Positions 8,008 to 15,888 of a stretch of 35,428 nt of DNA are shown one piece after another. Every line of letters starts with the position of its first letter. Positions within the stretch are counted from its first letter, which is position 1. The DNA comes from Oscillospiraceae bacterium (lineage in GTDB: Bacteria > Bacillota > Clostridia > Oscillospirales > Oscillospiraceae): NCBI GenBank assembly GCA_021205095.1, contig JAJPYE010000029.1:1-35428 (forward strand), written 5' to 3'. A program made the translations under genes and the position numbers. A model generated the notes under the pieces. That model saw nothing but the letters and a program-made list of their open reading frames with translations, was not told where the DNA came from and did not search any database.

Positions 8008-9060
8008 TTATTTTGCTGTGTCCGGCTCTTTATAGAGAAGCTTTTTTATGAAGCTCATCAGATCCTTGTAGAGCTGATCGAGAGCAGGCAGGCCCAGGAG
8101 CCAGAGGAGGAACACGGCCATGATTACGGCGATGGGGATGGTGAAGTACCAGTGATCCAGGGCGGGGACAAAGCTGTACAGGTATCCCATATTGATAATG
8201 AAGTAGGTGTGCAGCAGATAGGGAACCATGGTGCGGGTGCCGCCGTCCCGGATGATGGGGAGAGACCTGTCCGGCACGAAGCAGAACAGGAACACAATCA
8301 GCAGCCCGGAGATGACATAGCCCAGCGCCCGAAGGATGATGCCCTTCAAAAAGCTATAGGAGAACATACTCAGGGGATCGCCGGCCACACCGGCATAAGG
8401 CTCCCAATAATAATAGAAGTCGATGTGATAAACGCCCTTCACATTGAGCCAGCCCCAGACGCCCATGACGGCCAGTGTGATGAGCAGGACGGGGATTTTG
8501 GGGAGCTTTTCCACCTTGGCCACGTCCTCCCGGCTCATCTTCATGCCGACGATATAGAAGGGGAGGAAGCCGATGGTGCGGCTCAGGCTCAGGAAATGGC
8601 CCACATCGTTCAGCCCGCCTACCAGCAGAGCCACAGCGATGGATAGAGGTAGAATATATTTTATCTGCTGCAGCGCCTTGGTCATCAGCTTCCAGCAGAA
8701 CATACTCAGCAGATACCAATACACAAAGGTAGGAGTGAAGATGTCTGCTGCAGAGGAGCCAAATATCAGGGCAAAAATGGAATTGAAGATCAGGTAGGGG
8801 ATCAGGAAGTCGAAAATAGCGCTCTGGTAGCACTTATCGCCCTTTTTGGAGAAATACCCGGATAAAAAGCAGAAAGCGGGCATGGTGATCATGCGCGACC
8901 AGCACACAATCACGGTGATAAGCCAGTTGTAGGTGATGTCTGTCTGGGTCAGCATATGCTCTGCAATTACATTGAAAAGCAGAATCCAGCGGATGTTATC
9001 GGCCCGGTACCAGCGCTTTTTTGCGGTGGCGGCAGGGGCGGGGGATGCTAAAGTTTCCAT
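8008..9060 (-). CDS. Membrane acyltransferase, acyltransferase-3 family
   Basis: This 350-residue polytopic membrane protein is of the acyltransferase-3 type, which O-acylates (often O-acetylates) surface carbohydrates using a cytoplasmic acyl donor. The conserved N-terminal block RADNIRWILLFNVIAEHML carries the family's arginine and histidine (R24, H35). About ten hydrophobic segments follow, and a tail rich in lysine. The best likeness is to the fucose 4-O-acetyltransferase-like subgroup. A strong AAGGAG site precedes the ATG and an excellent promoter is found at 9101-9129. It is divergent from the surface-polymer operon starting at 9327, which suggests that it modifies the same polymer; that link is inference. 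Confidence 0.88.
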   Translation of the reverse strand: METLASPAPAATAKKRWYRADNIRWILLFNVIAEHMLTQTDITYNWLITVIVCWSRMITMPAFCFLSGYFSKKGDKCYQSAIFDFLIPYLIFNSIFALIFGSSAADIFTPTFVYWYLLSMFCWKLMTKALQQIKYILPLSIAVALLVGGLNDVGHFLSLSRTIGFLPFYIVGMKMSREDVAKVEKLPKIPVLLITLAVMGVWGWLNVKGVYHIDFYYYWEPYAGVAGDPLSMFSYSFLKGIILRALGYVISGLLIVFLFCFVPDRSLPIIRDGGTRTMVPYLLHTYFIINMGYLYSFVPALDHWYFTIPIAVIMAVFLLWLLGLPALDQLYKDLMSFIKKLLYKEPDTAK

Positions 9061-9086
9061 AAGGCAGCTCCTTCAAGTCCTTGTGA

Positions 9087-9102
9087 ATGTTTTGTAAAAC
9101 AT
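9087..9102. promoter_or_regulatory. Palindromic operator candidate
   Basis: ATGTTTT-GT-AAAACAT, two perfect 7-bp arms, immediately downstream of the -10 of the acyltransferase gene and overlapping its first bases. The position suits a repressor site; the regulator is unknown. Confidence 0.5.
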
Positions 9103-9129
9103 TATAGATTGTTCCCCGTCGTTCGTCAA
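9101..9129 (-). promoter_or_regulatory. Promoter of the acyltransferase gene
   Basis: On the minus strand, TTGACG (9129-9124), 17 bp, TATAAT (9106-9101): one mismatch from the sigma-A consensus. Confidence 0.85.
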
Positions 9130-9186
9130 TAGGCACTTTGTTAAGGTAGATATACAGTTTTTTTTGTAACATATTGCGGATTCCTG

Positions 9187-9215
9187 TTGTAATCCTGTAA
9201 AATAAGTGCTATTAT
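9187..9215 (+). promoter_or_regulatory. Promoter of the surface-polymer operon
   Basis: TTGTAA (9187-9192), 17 bp, TATTAT (9210-9215), about 110 bp before the first gene. It would leave a leader of roughly 100 bases with a short 5-bp hairpin near 9260 and an AGGAGGA site before the ATG. Confidence 0.6.
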
Positions 9216-9326
9216 TTATTAAATAATTGTTAATATGTAGGCTGTCTGTACACTTTTGCTTGCGTGTGAAAGACGCATAAGACTTTCAACCCCCAAATCC
9301 CGTATCTTAGGAGGAACCCTTATACC

Positions 9327-11096
9327 ATGGAAGAACATAAGACGAAGGCCGTGTCCGGCAAGGATTATTGGAAAAACTGGCTCCATCGCTTTCTGGGGCT
9401 GCTGGCGCCGGCCTTTTTACTTTGCTTCACGGGGCTGTTCTTTGGCCCGCTGGACATTGTAAACTCAAACCAGGCATATCTGACTTTTTCGGCGGGGACG
9501 CTGTTCTGGGCGCTGGCTGGGGTGACGGTCGGCGTAACGGCGCTGCTGGCCGCTGTGCTGGCATTTGTTCCCGGTAAGGCCCAGCGCATTGTTTATGCCC
9601 TTCTGCTGGGCGTTGCCGTGCTGTTCTATCTTCAGGGCGTTCTGCTGAACGGCGAGCTGGCGGTACTGGACGGCTCCGGCTTCGACTGGCATGACGATGC
9701 CCAGGCCGCTTACATAAATATTGCCGTGTGGGCTGTGGCCCTGGTGGTCATTGTGATAGCCGGGTGGTTTTTGCACGGCGCGTATCGTACGGCGGGGTAC
9801 ATCCTCTGCGCCGCCCTGGTGCTGGCCCAGGCTGTCAGCCTGGTGACTACCTGGCAGGCGGAGGACCCGGATGCCATCAACTATCAGCTCGCGGGGGACG
9901 ATGAGTTTGTGCTGTCCTCGGACGAGAATATTATTGTTATCACCTTGGATCAGATGTCACCTTTAATTTTTGAGGAGGCGCTGGAGGAGGATCCGACACT
10001 GGCGGAATTTTTCCAGGACTTTATCTACTACGATAATATGTCCTCCTGCTATTCCTTCACCTTCCCGTCTCTGTGTTATCTGCTGACCCATGAGTATTTT
10101 GACACCACCATTCCTACCGTGGATGCGGTGTATAACGCCTGGCACAGCGACCTGGCAAATAACTTCTATGACACGCTCCACGATAACGGCTACACGGTGA
10201 ATCTCTATCTTGAGTCCAACTACGCCGCGATTGACACGGAGAATATGCTGGGTAAGGTGGACAATATTGCCGTGGCCGGAGACCTTGTGGTGACAGGAAA
10301 GCTACTGGAAAACGCGGTGTATATGTCCCTGTACCGCTATCTGCCTACCATGCTGAAAAATGATTTCTACGTCTCCACTGGAGGCATTGTGGATGTGGCG
10401 CAATATCAGGGTGTGGAAAAGCTGCACATCAACTATGACTTCTATACTGAGTTGCAGGAGGAACGCATCAGCCTGACGGACGACACCAAGATTTTTAGCT
10501 GGTATCACCTTCAGGGCGCTCACTTCCCTTATGTGGTGGATTATGATGGCTACCTGTGCGACGAGGACGAGACCGACCGCATGAGTCAGCTCCATGGTTA
10601 TCTGCTGGCCGTCGGTGAATTTTTGGAGCAGATGAAGGAGCAGGGCATCTATGACGACGCCACCATCATCATCTCCGCCGACCATGGCTATTTCGAGTGC
10701 TTCCAGGCAGCTTTCCTCATTAAAATGCCTGGCCAGGAGTTTGAGGAAATGCAGGTCACAAGCGCACCTGTGGCCCAGGAGGACATCATGCCCACCATCC
10801 TGTATGCCCTGGGTGAGGATTACAGCGACTACGGCACCACCGTCTTCGACTGGGAGGAGGGAGACGTCCGGGAGCGGACGACCCGCGTTTGGGGCTATAT
10901 GAAGTCCTATCCCGATGTGGATTGGGTGGGCAACCTGAACCAGTGGGACGCTCAGGCCAACGGCTCCTACCGCTATAATGTGTTCGGCGTATTCAACTAT
11001 ATCGGCGACCGGGACACCATTTATGAGGAAGAACGCTACTGGTACCTGTACGGCGTGGCCGACGCCATTGAGCCGCTGTACGACTCCTTCTATTGA
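9327..11096 (+). CDS. Sulfatase-fold membrane protein, probable phospho-group transferase
   Basis: This 589-residue protein has four to five membrane spans in residues about 20-175, then an extracytoplasmic alkaline-phosphatase/sulfatase-fold domain. Metal-site motifs are ITLDQM (D208) and ISADHGYF (D452, H453). At the position of the sulfatase C/S-x-P-S-R motif it has T-F-P-S with threonine T245. Thr is the nucleophile in lipoteichoic acid synthases and phosphoethanolamine transferases, while sulfatases need Cys or Ser; transfer of a phospho-alcohol group is therefore more likely than sulfate ester hydrolysis. A histidine in WYHLQGAHFPYV is a further candidate ligand. It is the first gene of the operon, 27 bp before the YidC-TagF fusion. 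The exact substrate is unknown. Confidence 0.82.
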   Translation: MEEHKTKAVSGKDYWKNWLHRFLGLLAPAFLLCFTGLFFGPLDIVNSNQAYLTFSAGTLFWALAGVTVGVTALLAAVLAFVPGKAQRIVYALLLGVAVLFYLQGVLLNGELAVLDGSGFDWHDDAQAAYINIAVWAVALVVIVIAGWFLHGAYRTAGYILCAALVLAQAVSLVTTWQAEDPDAINYQLAGDDEFVLSSDENIIVITLDQMSPLIFEEALEEDPTLAEFFQDFIYYDNMSSCYSFTFPSLCYLLTHEYFDTTIPTVDAVYNAWHSDLANNFYDTLHDNGYTVNLYLESNYAAIDTENMLGKVDNIAVAGDLVVTGKLLENAVYMSLYRYLPTMLKNDFYVSTGGIVDVAQYQGVEKLHINYDFYTELQEERISLTDDTKIFSWYHLQGAHFPYVVDYDGYLCDEDETDRMSQLHGYLLAVGEFLEQMKEQGIYDDATIIISADHGYFECFQAAFLIKMPGQEFEEMQVTSAPVAQEDIMPTILYALGEDYSDYGTTVFDWEEGDVRERTTRVWGYMKSYPDVDWVGNLNQWDAQANGSYRYNVFGVFNYIGDRDTIYEEERYWYLYGVADAIEPLYDSFY

Positions 11097-11123
11097 TATG
11101 GTGGGAGGCTGAGAGAGTAAGAA

Positions 11124-13013
11124 ATGATTGACTTTCTGGCAAAGATATTCGGCTATGTGATGGATCTGTGCTACGCCATCGTGCCAAATTACGTGGTGGC
11201 TATCGCCCTGTTTACACTGATCACTAAAATCATTCTCATGCCCGTGTCCCTGTGGACGAACCGCAACGGCCTGAAAATGGTGGCCCTGATGCCGGAGCTG
11301 AACCGCATTAAGGCGCAGTATTACGGCGACCGGGAGAAGATAGGCGACGAGCAGGCCGCCCTGTATAAGAAAAAGCATTACCGGCCCCTGCTGAGTACTA
11401 TCCCGCTGATTGTTCAAATCATCATCCTTTTGGGGATGATTGGGGTCATCCATACGGTGACGGACACAGGCGCGGCTCCGGCCCTGGGCCTTATCCCGAT
11501 GACGGACGGGGGCTGGACGTGGCTCATGCCGCTGGGGGCGGGGCTTGCGGCGGTGGTGCTGAGCTTCGCGCAGAACCACATAAATCCCCTTCAGCGGGAA
11601 CAGAGTAAAGCCGAGCAGCTCTCCTCCAACGGGGTGTCCGTGGGCATTTCCCTGGTGCTGGGTGTGTTTGTCTCCACCGGTGTGGCGCTTTACTGGATTT
11701 ACAGTAACCTCTTTTCTATCCTGGTGCAGCTCGCCTGCAACGCCATCATGCCGCCGAAGAAGTATGTGGATTATGACGAGCTAGAGACCAGCCGGAAAGA
11801 GCTGGAGGCGCTGGATCAGTTCGGCCAGACACAGACCAAGGAGCTGAAAAAGCGGGAGCGGGCGGACTACAAACGCTTCTTCCATGTGGCCAACAAACGG
11901 CTGGTGTTCTATTCCGAGGCCAGCGGGTTTTACAAGTATTTTCAGAATACCATCGAGTCGCTGCTGGCCCGGACGAACGTGGTGATAAACTATGTCACCA
12001 GCGATCCAGACGACCAGATCTTCGCCCTGGCGGAAAAGGAACCCCGCATTCAGCCCTATTATATCGGCGAACGGCGGATGATTACCCTGTTCATGAAGAT
12101 GGACGCGGACATCGTGGTAATGACCATGCCGGATCTGGACACTTATCATTTCAAACGCAGCTATGTGCGCAAGGACGTGGAATACGTTTATATGTTCCAC
12201 GGCATTTTCTCCGGCCTGGTGACGCTGCGGAAGGGAGCGCTTGATCATTTCGACACCCTGCTGACGCCCACCCCCGGCTTCGAGGTAGAGATGCGGGGCT
12301 GGAACGAGAAAATGGGCCTGCCGAACCAGAAAATGGTTCCCTGCGGCTACGGCGTCATTGACAACATGGCGGCGGAATACGACCGCATGGAAAAGCGGGA
12401 AAACCCCGTAAAAACGGTGCTTATCGCTCCTTCCTGGCAGGCGGATAATATCCTGGATAGCTGTCTTGCGGACTTGGTGGAGCCGCTGCTGGCAGCGGGC
12501 TTTGACGTGACCGTTCGGCCTCATCCCCAGTATATCCGCCGGTTCCCTCAGCGGCTGGAAAAGCTCATTCACGACTGCGAAGGCTACGACAAGGAGCGGT
12601 TCCGCTTCCAGCTTAATTTCAGCTCCAATGAGACAGTGTTCTCCTCAGACGTTCTGGTGACGGACTGGTCAAACATCGGCTGTGAATATGCCCTGGCGAC
12701 GAAAAAGCCTGTGATGTACATAAACACACCCATGAAGCGGGTCAACGAAGCATGGACAGACGAGGACATCGCCCGCTGCGCCCCGGACGCCAAGCTCCGG
12801 GATGTGATGGGGGCGGCGCTGGAGGTGGCCGATGTACGGGATAAGGCGGCGGCCACAGCCCTGGATATGATTGAAAACCGGGCGGCCTATGCGCAGACAC
12901 TGGAAACCGTTCGGCAGGAGAAGCTTTATCATTTCGGCGAGAGCGGCAAGTACGCCGCCGATTATCTCATCAGCCGTATGCTGGAAAATCAAAAAAAGAA
13001 AAAGGACGATTGA
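11124..13013 (+). CDS. YidC/Oxa1-type insertase domain fused to CDP-glycerol glycerophosphotransferase-like domain
   Basis: One uninterrupted 629-residue ORF. Residues 1 to about 210 match the YidC core: a first span with LITKIILMP, then a charged cytoplasmic hairpin with MPELNRIKAQYYGDREKI and an ALYKKKHYRPLLSTIPLIVQ block (the NPLAG..P counterpart), then more spans to about residue 205. The positive groove residue of YidC (usually Arg) would be K35. A charged linker (210-255) leads to a TagF/TagB-like glycosyltransferase-B-fold domain with a FHG motif (H359), RPHP (465-468) and DVLVTDWSNIGCEYAL (D514, S516). Such enzymes transfer glycerol- or ribitol-phosphate from CDP-alcohols to build teichoic-type polymers on the inner membrane face. 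The YidC part may anchor the enzyme or handle its lipid-linked product. The ribosome site is weak (GAGAGAG). Confidence 0.88.
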   Translation: MIDFLAKIFGYVMDLCYAIVPNYVVAIALFTLITKIILMPVSLWTNRNGLKMVALMPELNRIKAQYYGDREKIGDEQAALYKKKHYRPLLSTIPLIVQIIILLGMIGVIHTVTDTGAAPALGLIPMTDGGWTWLMPLGAGLAAVVLSFAQNHINPLQREQSKAEQLSSNGVSVGISLVLGVFVSTGVALYWIYSNLFSILVQLACNAIMPPKKYVDYDELETSRKELEALDQFGQTQTKELKKRERADYKRFFHVANKRLVFYSEASGFYKYFQNTIESLLARTNVVINYVTSDPDDQIFALAEKEPRIQPYYIGERRMITLFMKMDADIVVMTMPDLDTYHFKRSYVRKDVEYVYMFHGIFSGLVTLRKGALDHFDTLLTPTPGFEVEMRGWNEKMGLPNQKMVPCGYGVIDNMAAEYDRMEKRENPVKTVLIAPSWQADNILDSCLADLVEPLLAAGFDVTVRPHPQYIRRFPQRLEKLIHDCEGYDKERFRFQLNFSSNETVFSSDVLVTDWSNIGCEYALATKKPVMYINTPMKRVNEAWTDEDIARCAPDAKLRDVMGAALEVADVRDKAAATALDMIENRAAYAQTLETVRQEKLYHFGESGKYAADYLISRMLENQKKKKDD

Positions 13014-13023
13014 GATTAAAGCC

Positions 13024-13821
13024 ATGATGATTCAATGTGACAATTCATATATCCCTCAGGTAATCGACTATATTGGCGAGGATAAGTATAAGTGCTTTTA
13101 CCTGTATATGGATATGAAGGAATATGGCGCCCAGGGGCCGGATGTGGATCTTTGGATGTGCGGGGAGGAAAATCAGATAGAGGGGGTCATGTACCGCTAT
13201 TTTGACACCCTGCACCTGTACAGCCGGGAGGTGTTTCCCCAGCGGGAGGCGCTGACAATGATAGAGAAGATGCATCCCAAGTGCGTAACCGGGGAGCAGC
13301 GGAGCATTGACCCTCTCAGGGGGAAAACCGCCGATACATACGCCTATGAGCTGAGCCATATCATCACTACGGATAAGTTGATGGACGGAAAGTCTGATCT
13401 GTCCGTCCAGCAGGCGGGGAAGGCGGATGTGCCGGAGATCGCCCGGCTGATGATGAAGGAGCCGATTTACAATTCCGTTTATACCTATGAAAGCCTGTGT
13501 GAGCAGTTGGAAAACCGCATTGACAGCGGCTTTGGCCGCCTGTTCGTCATGCGGGAGCCGGGGGGCCGACTGGTAGCCACCAACGCCACCAGCGCGGAGA
13601 CGGAGGAGCTTGCCGTTATCAGCGGTCTTGTGACAGACACGGAAATGCGGGGCCACGGCCTGGGCCGGGCCATTACTGCCAGCACCTGGAACCTGGTGCT
13701 GACGGAGGGAAAACGGGGACTTGCCTATCTGGGGGCGGACAATGAGAACACCCTGTCCCTGCACCACAAAATGGGCTACGACTTTTTGGGCCTGTATGCC
13801 CGGTTACTTCGAGAGGACTGA
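13024..13821 (+). CDS. GNAT family N-acetyltransferase
   Basis: This 265-residue cytoplasmic protein has a C-terminal GNAT domain. The acetyl-CoA pyrophosphate-binding loop is in TDTEMRGHGLGRAITA (RxxGxG type), followed by YLGADNENTLSLHHKMGYDF, the usual strand-helix before a GY-F ending. The N-terminal half looks like a second, decayed GNAT-like domain without the loop motif, so this may be a tandem form. It starts 11 bp after the YidC-TagF stop and ends 12 bp before the nucleotidyltransferase fusion, so it is surely co-transcribed. Acetylation of an amino group on the polymer precursor is an inference from position. The start may be the ATG at 13024 or the next codon; no strong ribosome site distinguishes them. 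Confidence 0.85.
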   Translation: MMIQCDNSYIPQVIDYIGEDKYKCFYLYMDMKEYGAQGPDVDLWMCGEENQIEGVMYRYFDTLHLYSREVFPQREALTMIEKMHPKCVTGEQRSIDPLRGKTADTYAYELSHIITTDKLMDGKSDLSVQQAGKADVPEIARLMMKEPIYNSVYTYESLCEQLENRIDSGFGRLFVMREPGGRLVATNATSAETEELAVISGLVTDTEMRGHGLGRAITASTWNLVLTEGKRGLAYLGADNENTLSLHHKMGYDFLGLYARLLRED

Positions 13822-13832
13822 GAGGAGCAGCT

Positions 13833-15641
13833 ATGCAGGCATTAATGCTGGCCGCCGGTATGGGAAAGCGCCTGGGGGCCTATACGAACAACCAAACCAA
13901 GTGCATGGTGAAGGTGGGGGGCTATACGCTGCTGGAACACGCGGCGGAAGCCCTGCGGCAGGCGGGGATCAGCCGTTTCGTCATCGTGGTGGGCTACGAG
14001 GGGGAGAGGCTGAAAGCCTTTGCCAGGGAAAAGCTCAGCGACTTTGACTTGGTTTTCGTGGAAAACCCGGACTATGCTACCACAAATAATATCTATTCCC
14101 TGTATCTGGCCAGGGAGGAGCTGATGGCGGACGATACCATTCTTTTGGAGTCTGACCTGATATACGACCCAAGCCTGATTCGCCGCCTGGTGGAGGCCCC
14201 GGAGCCGAACATGGTGGCGGTGGCGAAATATGAGCAGTGGATGGACGGCACTGTTACCCTGGTGGACGAGGACGGCCTGATTCGGGAGTTCATTGAGAAA
14301 AAGGATTTCAGCTTCGCCAGCGCGGATACATATTACAAGACAGTTAATGTGTATAAATTCAGCCGGGAGTTTTCTACCCGGCAATATGTGCCGTTTATGG
14401 TGTCATATCTTCAGGCTTACGGGGCCAACCAGTATTATGAAATGGTGCTGAAGGCCCTGGCTCACCTGCCCTTTGCCGGTCTGCGGGCCTTTAAGATGGG
14501 AGATCTGAAATGGTATGAGATAGACGATGTGCAGGATCTGGACATTGCAAATACCATTTTCGCCAGCGAGGAGGACAGGCTCCACGCCTATGAGCGGCAT
14601 TTCGGCGGCTATTGGCGGTTTGACGGGCTGAAGGACTTCTGCTATCTGGTGAACCCCTATTTTCCCCCGAAGAAAATGCTGGAGCAAATGCAATATTCCT
14701 ATTCCCAGCTCCTTACCAGCTATCCCTCCGGGATGTACGTGCAGAAGCTGATGGCGGGCAAGATGTTCGGCATACGGGAGGAGCTTGTCCTGGTGGGAAA
14801 TGGAGCGGCGGAGCTTATTAATACCCTGGGCCGCACTATGCGGGGCCGGACGGGCCTTTCCATTCCCGCATTCAACGAATATGTCCGCTGCTTCCCGGAA
14901 TGTGAGATCGTTCCCATCCAGGCCGGGGACTATGGCTTCCAGTTTGATATGGCCGCCCTCCGCAAGGCGGCGGCGGAGATGGATAATCTTGTTATCATCA
15001 ACCCTGACAACCCCAGCGGCAGCTTTTTGAAGCGCGAGGAAATGATGGAGCTGGCCGACATCTGCCGGGAGCATGGCACAACCTTTGTGGTGGATGAATC
15101 CTTTGTGGATTTTGCGGAGGCGCCGCTGCGCTTCACGCTGCTGGATAACGAAATTTTGGACGCCTATCCCAACCTGATGGTCATTAAGAGCATCAGCAAA
15201 TCCTACGGCGTGCCTGGCCTGCGCCTGGGTGTGGCCGCCAGCGGTAACACGGCCTGGATGGAGCAGCTTCGGGGGCTTTTGCCTATCTGGAATATCAACT
15301 CCTTCGGGGAGTATTTCTTCCAAATCGTGGGCCTTTACAGCGGGGAGTACAGAACCGCCTGCAATAAAATCGTTCGTCAGCGGGAAAAAATGGAGGAACG
15401 GCTGCGTTCGTTCCCCTTCCTGACGCCCTATCCTTCCCAGGCCAACTACATCATGTGCCGGGTGGAGGGCATTAGCTCCAAGGTGCTGGCAAGCCAGCTT
15501 CTGCGGGACGATAACCTGCTTATCAAAGACCTGTCCACGAAAAACGGCTTCGGCGGTGCGGATTTCATCCGTGTGGCCGTCCGGGATGAGACGGACAATG
15601 AGGCGCTGTATCAGGCGCTGGAAAAAGTTCATGTGACATAA
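13833..15641 (+). CDS. LicC-like nucleotidyltransferase fused to CobD/HisC-like PLP enzyme
   Basis: This 602-residue protein joins two enzymes. Residues 1 to about 245 are a sugar-phosphate-type nucleotidyltransferase: LAAGMGKRLG with K23 downstream, then VENPDYATTNNIYSLYLA (77-93), which is typical of LicC-like cytidylyltransferases for phosphocholine or related amino-alcohol phosphates, and ESDLIYD. Residues about 250-602 are a fold-type I PLP enzyme: LVGNGAAELI, NPDNPSG (390-396), DESFVDF (D421), and the PLP lysine in SISKSYGVPGLRLG (K456). These blocks are nearer to CobD (threonine-phosphate decarboxylase) than to ordinary aminotransferases. A CobD-like step would give a phospho-amino-alcohol that the other half could activate with CTP. 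It closes the operon; GAGGAG lies 6 bp before the ATG. An aminotransferase role is the main alternative. Confidence 0.87.
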   Translation: MQALMLAAGMGKRLGAYTNNQTKCMVKVGGYTLLEHAAEALRQAGISRFVIVVGYEGERLKAFAREKLSDFDLVFVENPDYATTNNIYSLYLAREELMADDTILLESDLIYDPSLIRRLVEAPEPNMVAVAKYEQWMDGTVTLVDEDGLIREFIEKKDFSFASADTYYKTVNVYKFSREFSTRQYVPFMVSYLQAYGANQYYEMVLKALAHLPFAGLRAFKMGDLKWYEIDDVQDLDIANTIFASEEDRLHAYERHFGGYWRFDGLKDFCYLVNPYFPPKKMLEQMQYSYSQLLTSYPSGMYVQKLMAGKMFGIREELVLVGNGAAELINTLGRTMRGRTGLSIPAFNEYVRCFPECEIVPIQAGDYGFQFDMAALRKAAAEMDNLVIINPDNPSGSFLKREEMMELADICREHGTTFVVDESFVDFAEAPLRFTLLDNEILDAYPNLMVIKSISKSYGVPGLRLGVAASGNTAWMEQLRGLLPIWNINSFGEYFFQIVGLYSGEYRTACNKIVRQREKMEERLRSFPFLTPYPSQANYIMCRVEGISSKVLASQLLRDDNLLIKDLSTKNGFGGADFIRVAVRDETDNEALYQALEKVHVT

Positions 15642-15654
15642 TAGGCAAACCGAT

Positions 15655-15680
15655 TGACCCATGCCCTGCGGCATGGGTCA
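15655..15680 (+). terminator. Hairpin after the surface-polymer operon
   Basis: An 11-bp perfect stem (TGACCCATGCC / GGCATGGGTCA) with a 4-base loop, 14 bp after the operon's last stop codon. It lacks a T run, so termination here may be inefficient, or the hairpin may protect the mRNA end. Confidence 0.5.
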
Positions 15681-15741
15681 GTTCATGTAGAATCACGGTG
15701 ATTTCAACAAAAAAACGGTGGATGAATTCGCCGGATTGAAG

Positions 15742-15770
15742 TTGACGGCAAAAGGATATAGTGGTAAAAT
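15742..15770 (+). promoter_or_regulatory. Promoter of the M14 peptidase gene
   Basis: TTGACG (15742-15747), 17 bp, TAAAAT (15765-15770). The leader is about 110 bases and ends with AAAGGAAAG before the ATG. Confidence 0.8.
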
Positions 15771-15888
15771 TATCTGCATAATGGTTGTTCATCCATTATA
15801 TACCAGCGGGTTGGCGCGTTGGATGGAGTGGGTGATTTTTTGTTATCCATTACATTAGAAAAAATAATATGAAAGGAAAGAAAAACGT

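Noticed and set aside
7981-8035. Terminator between tepA and the acyltransferase gene
   Set aside because: Only a weak imperfect pairing was seen, with no usable T run for either strand.
9256-9462. A 68-codon open frame starting in the leader of the polymer operon
   Set aside because: It overlaps the real gene's start in another frame, has no good ribosome site, and looks like no known leader peptide.
9327-11096. Annotating the protein as a true sulfatase
   Set aside because: The nucleophile position is Thr, which cannot become formylglycine.
13833-15641. Reading the fusion as the phosphonate enzyme PntC-transaminase
   Set aside because: The PLP half looks like CobD/HisC rather than the phosphonate transaminase type, and no PEP mutase gene is present in the window; kept only as an alternative.
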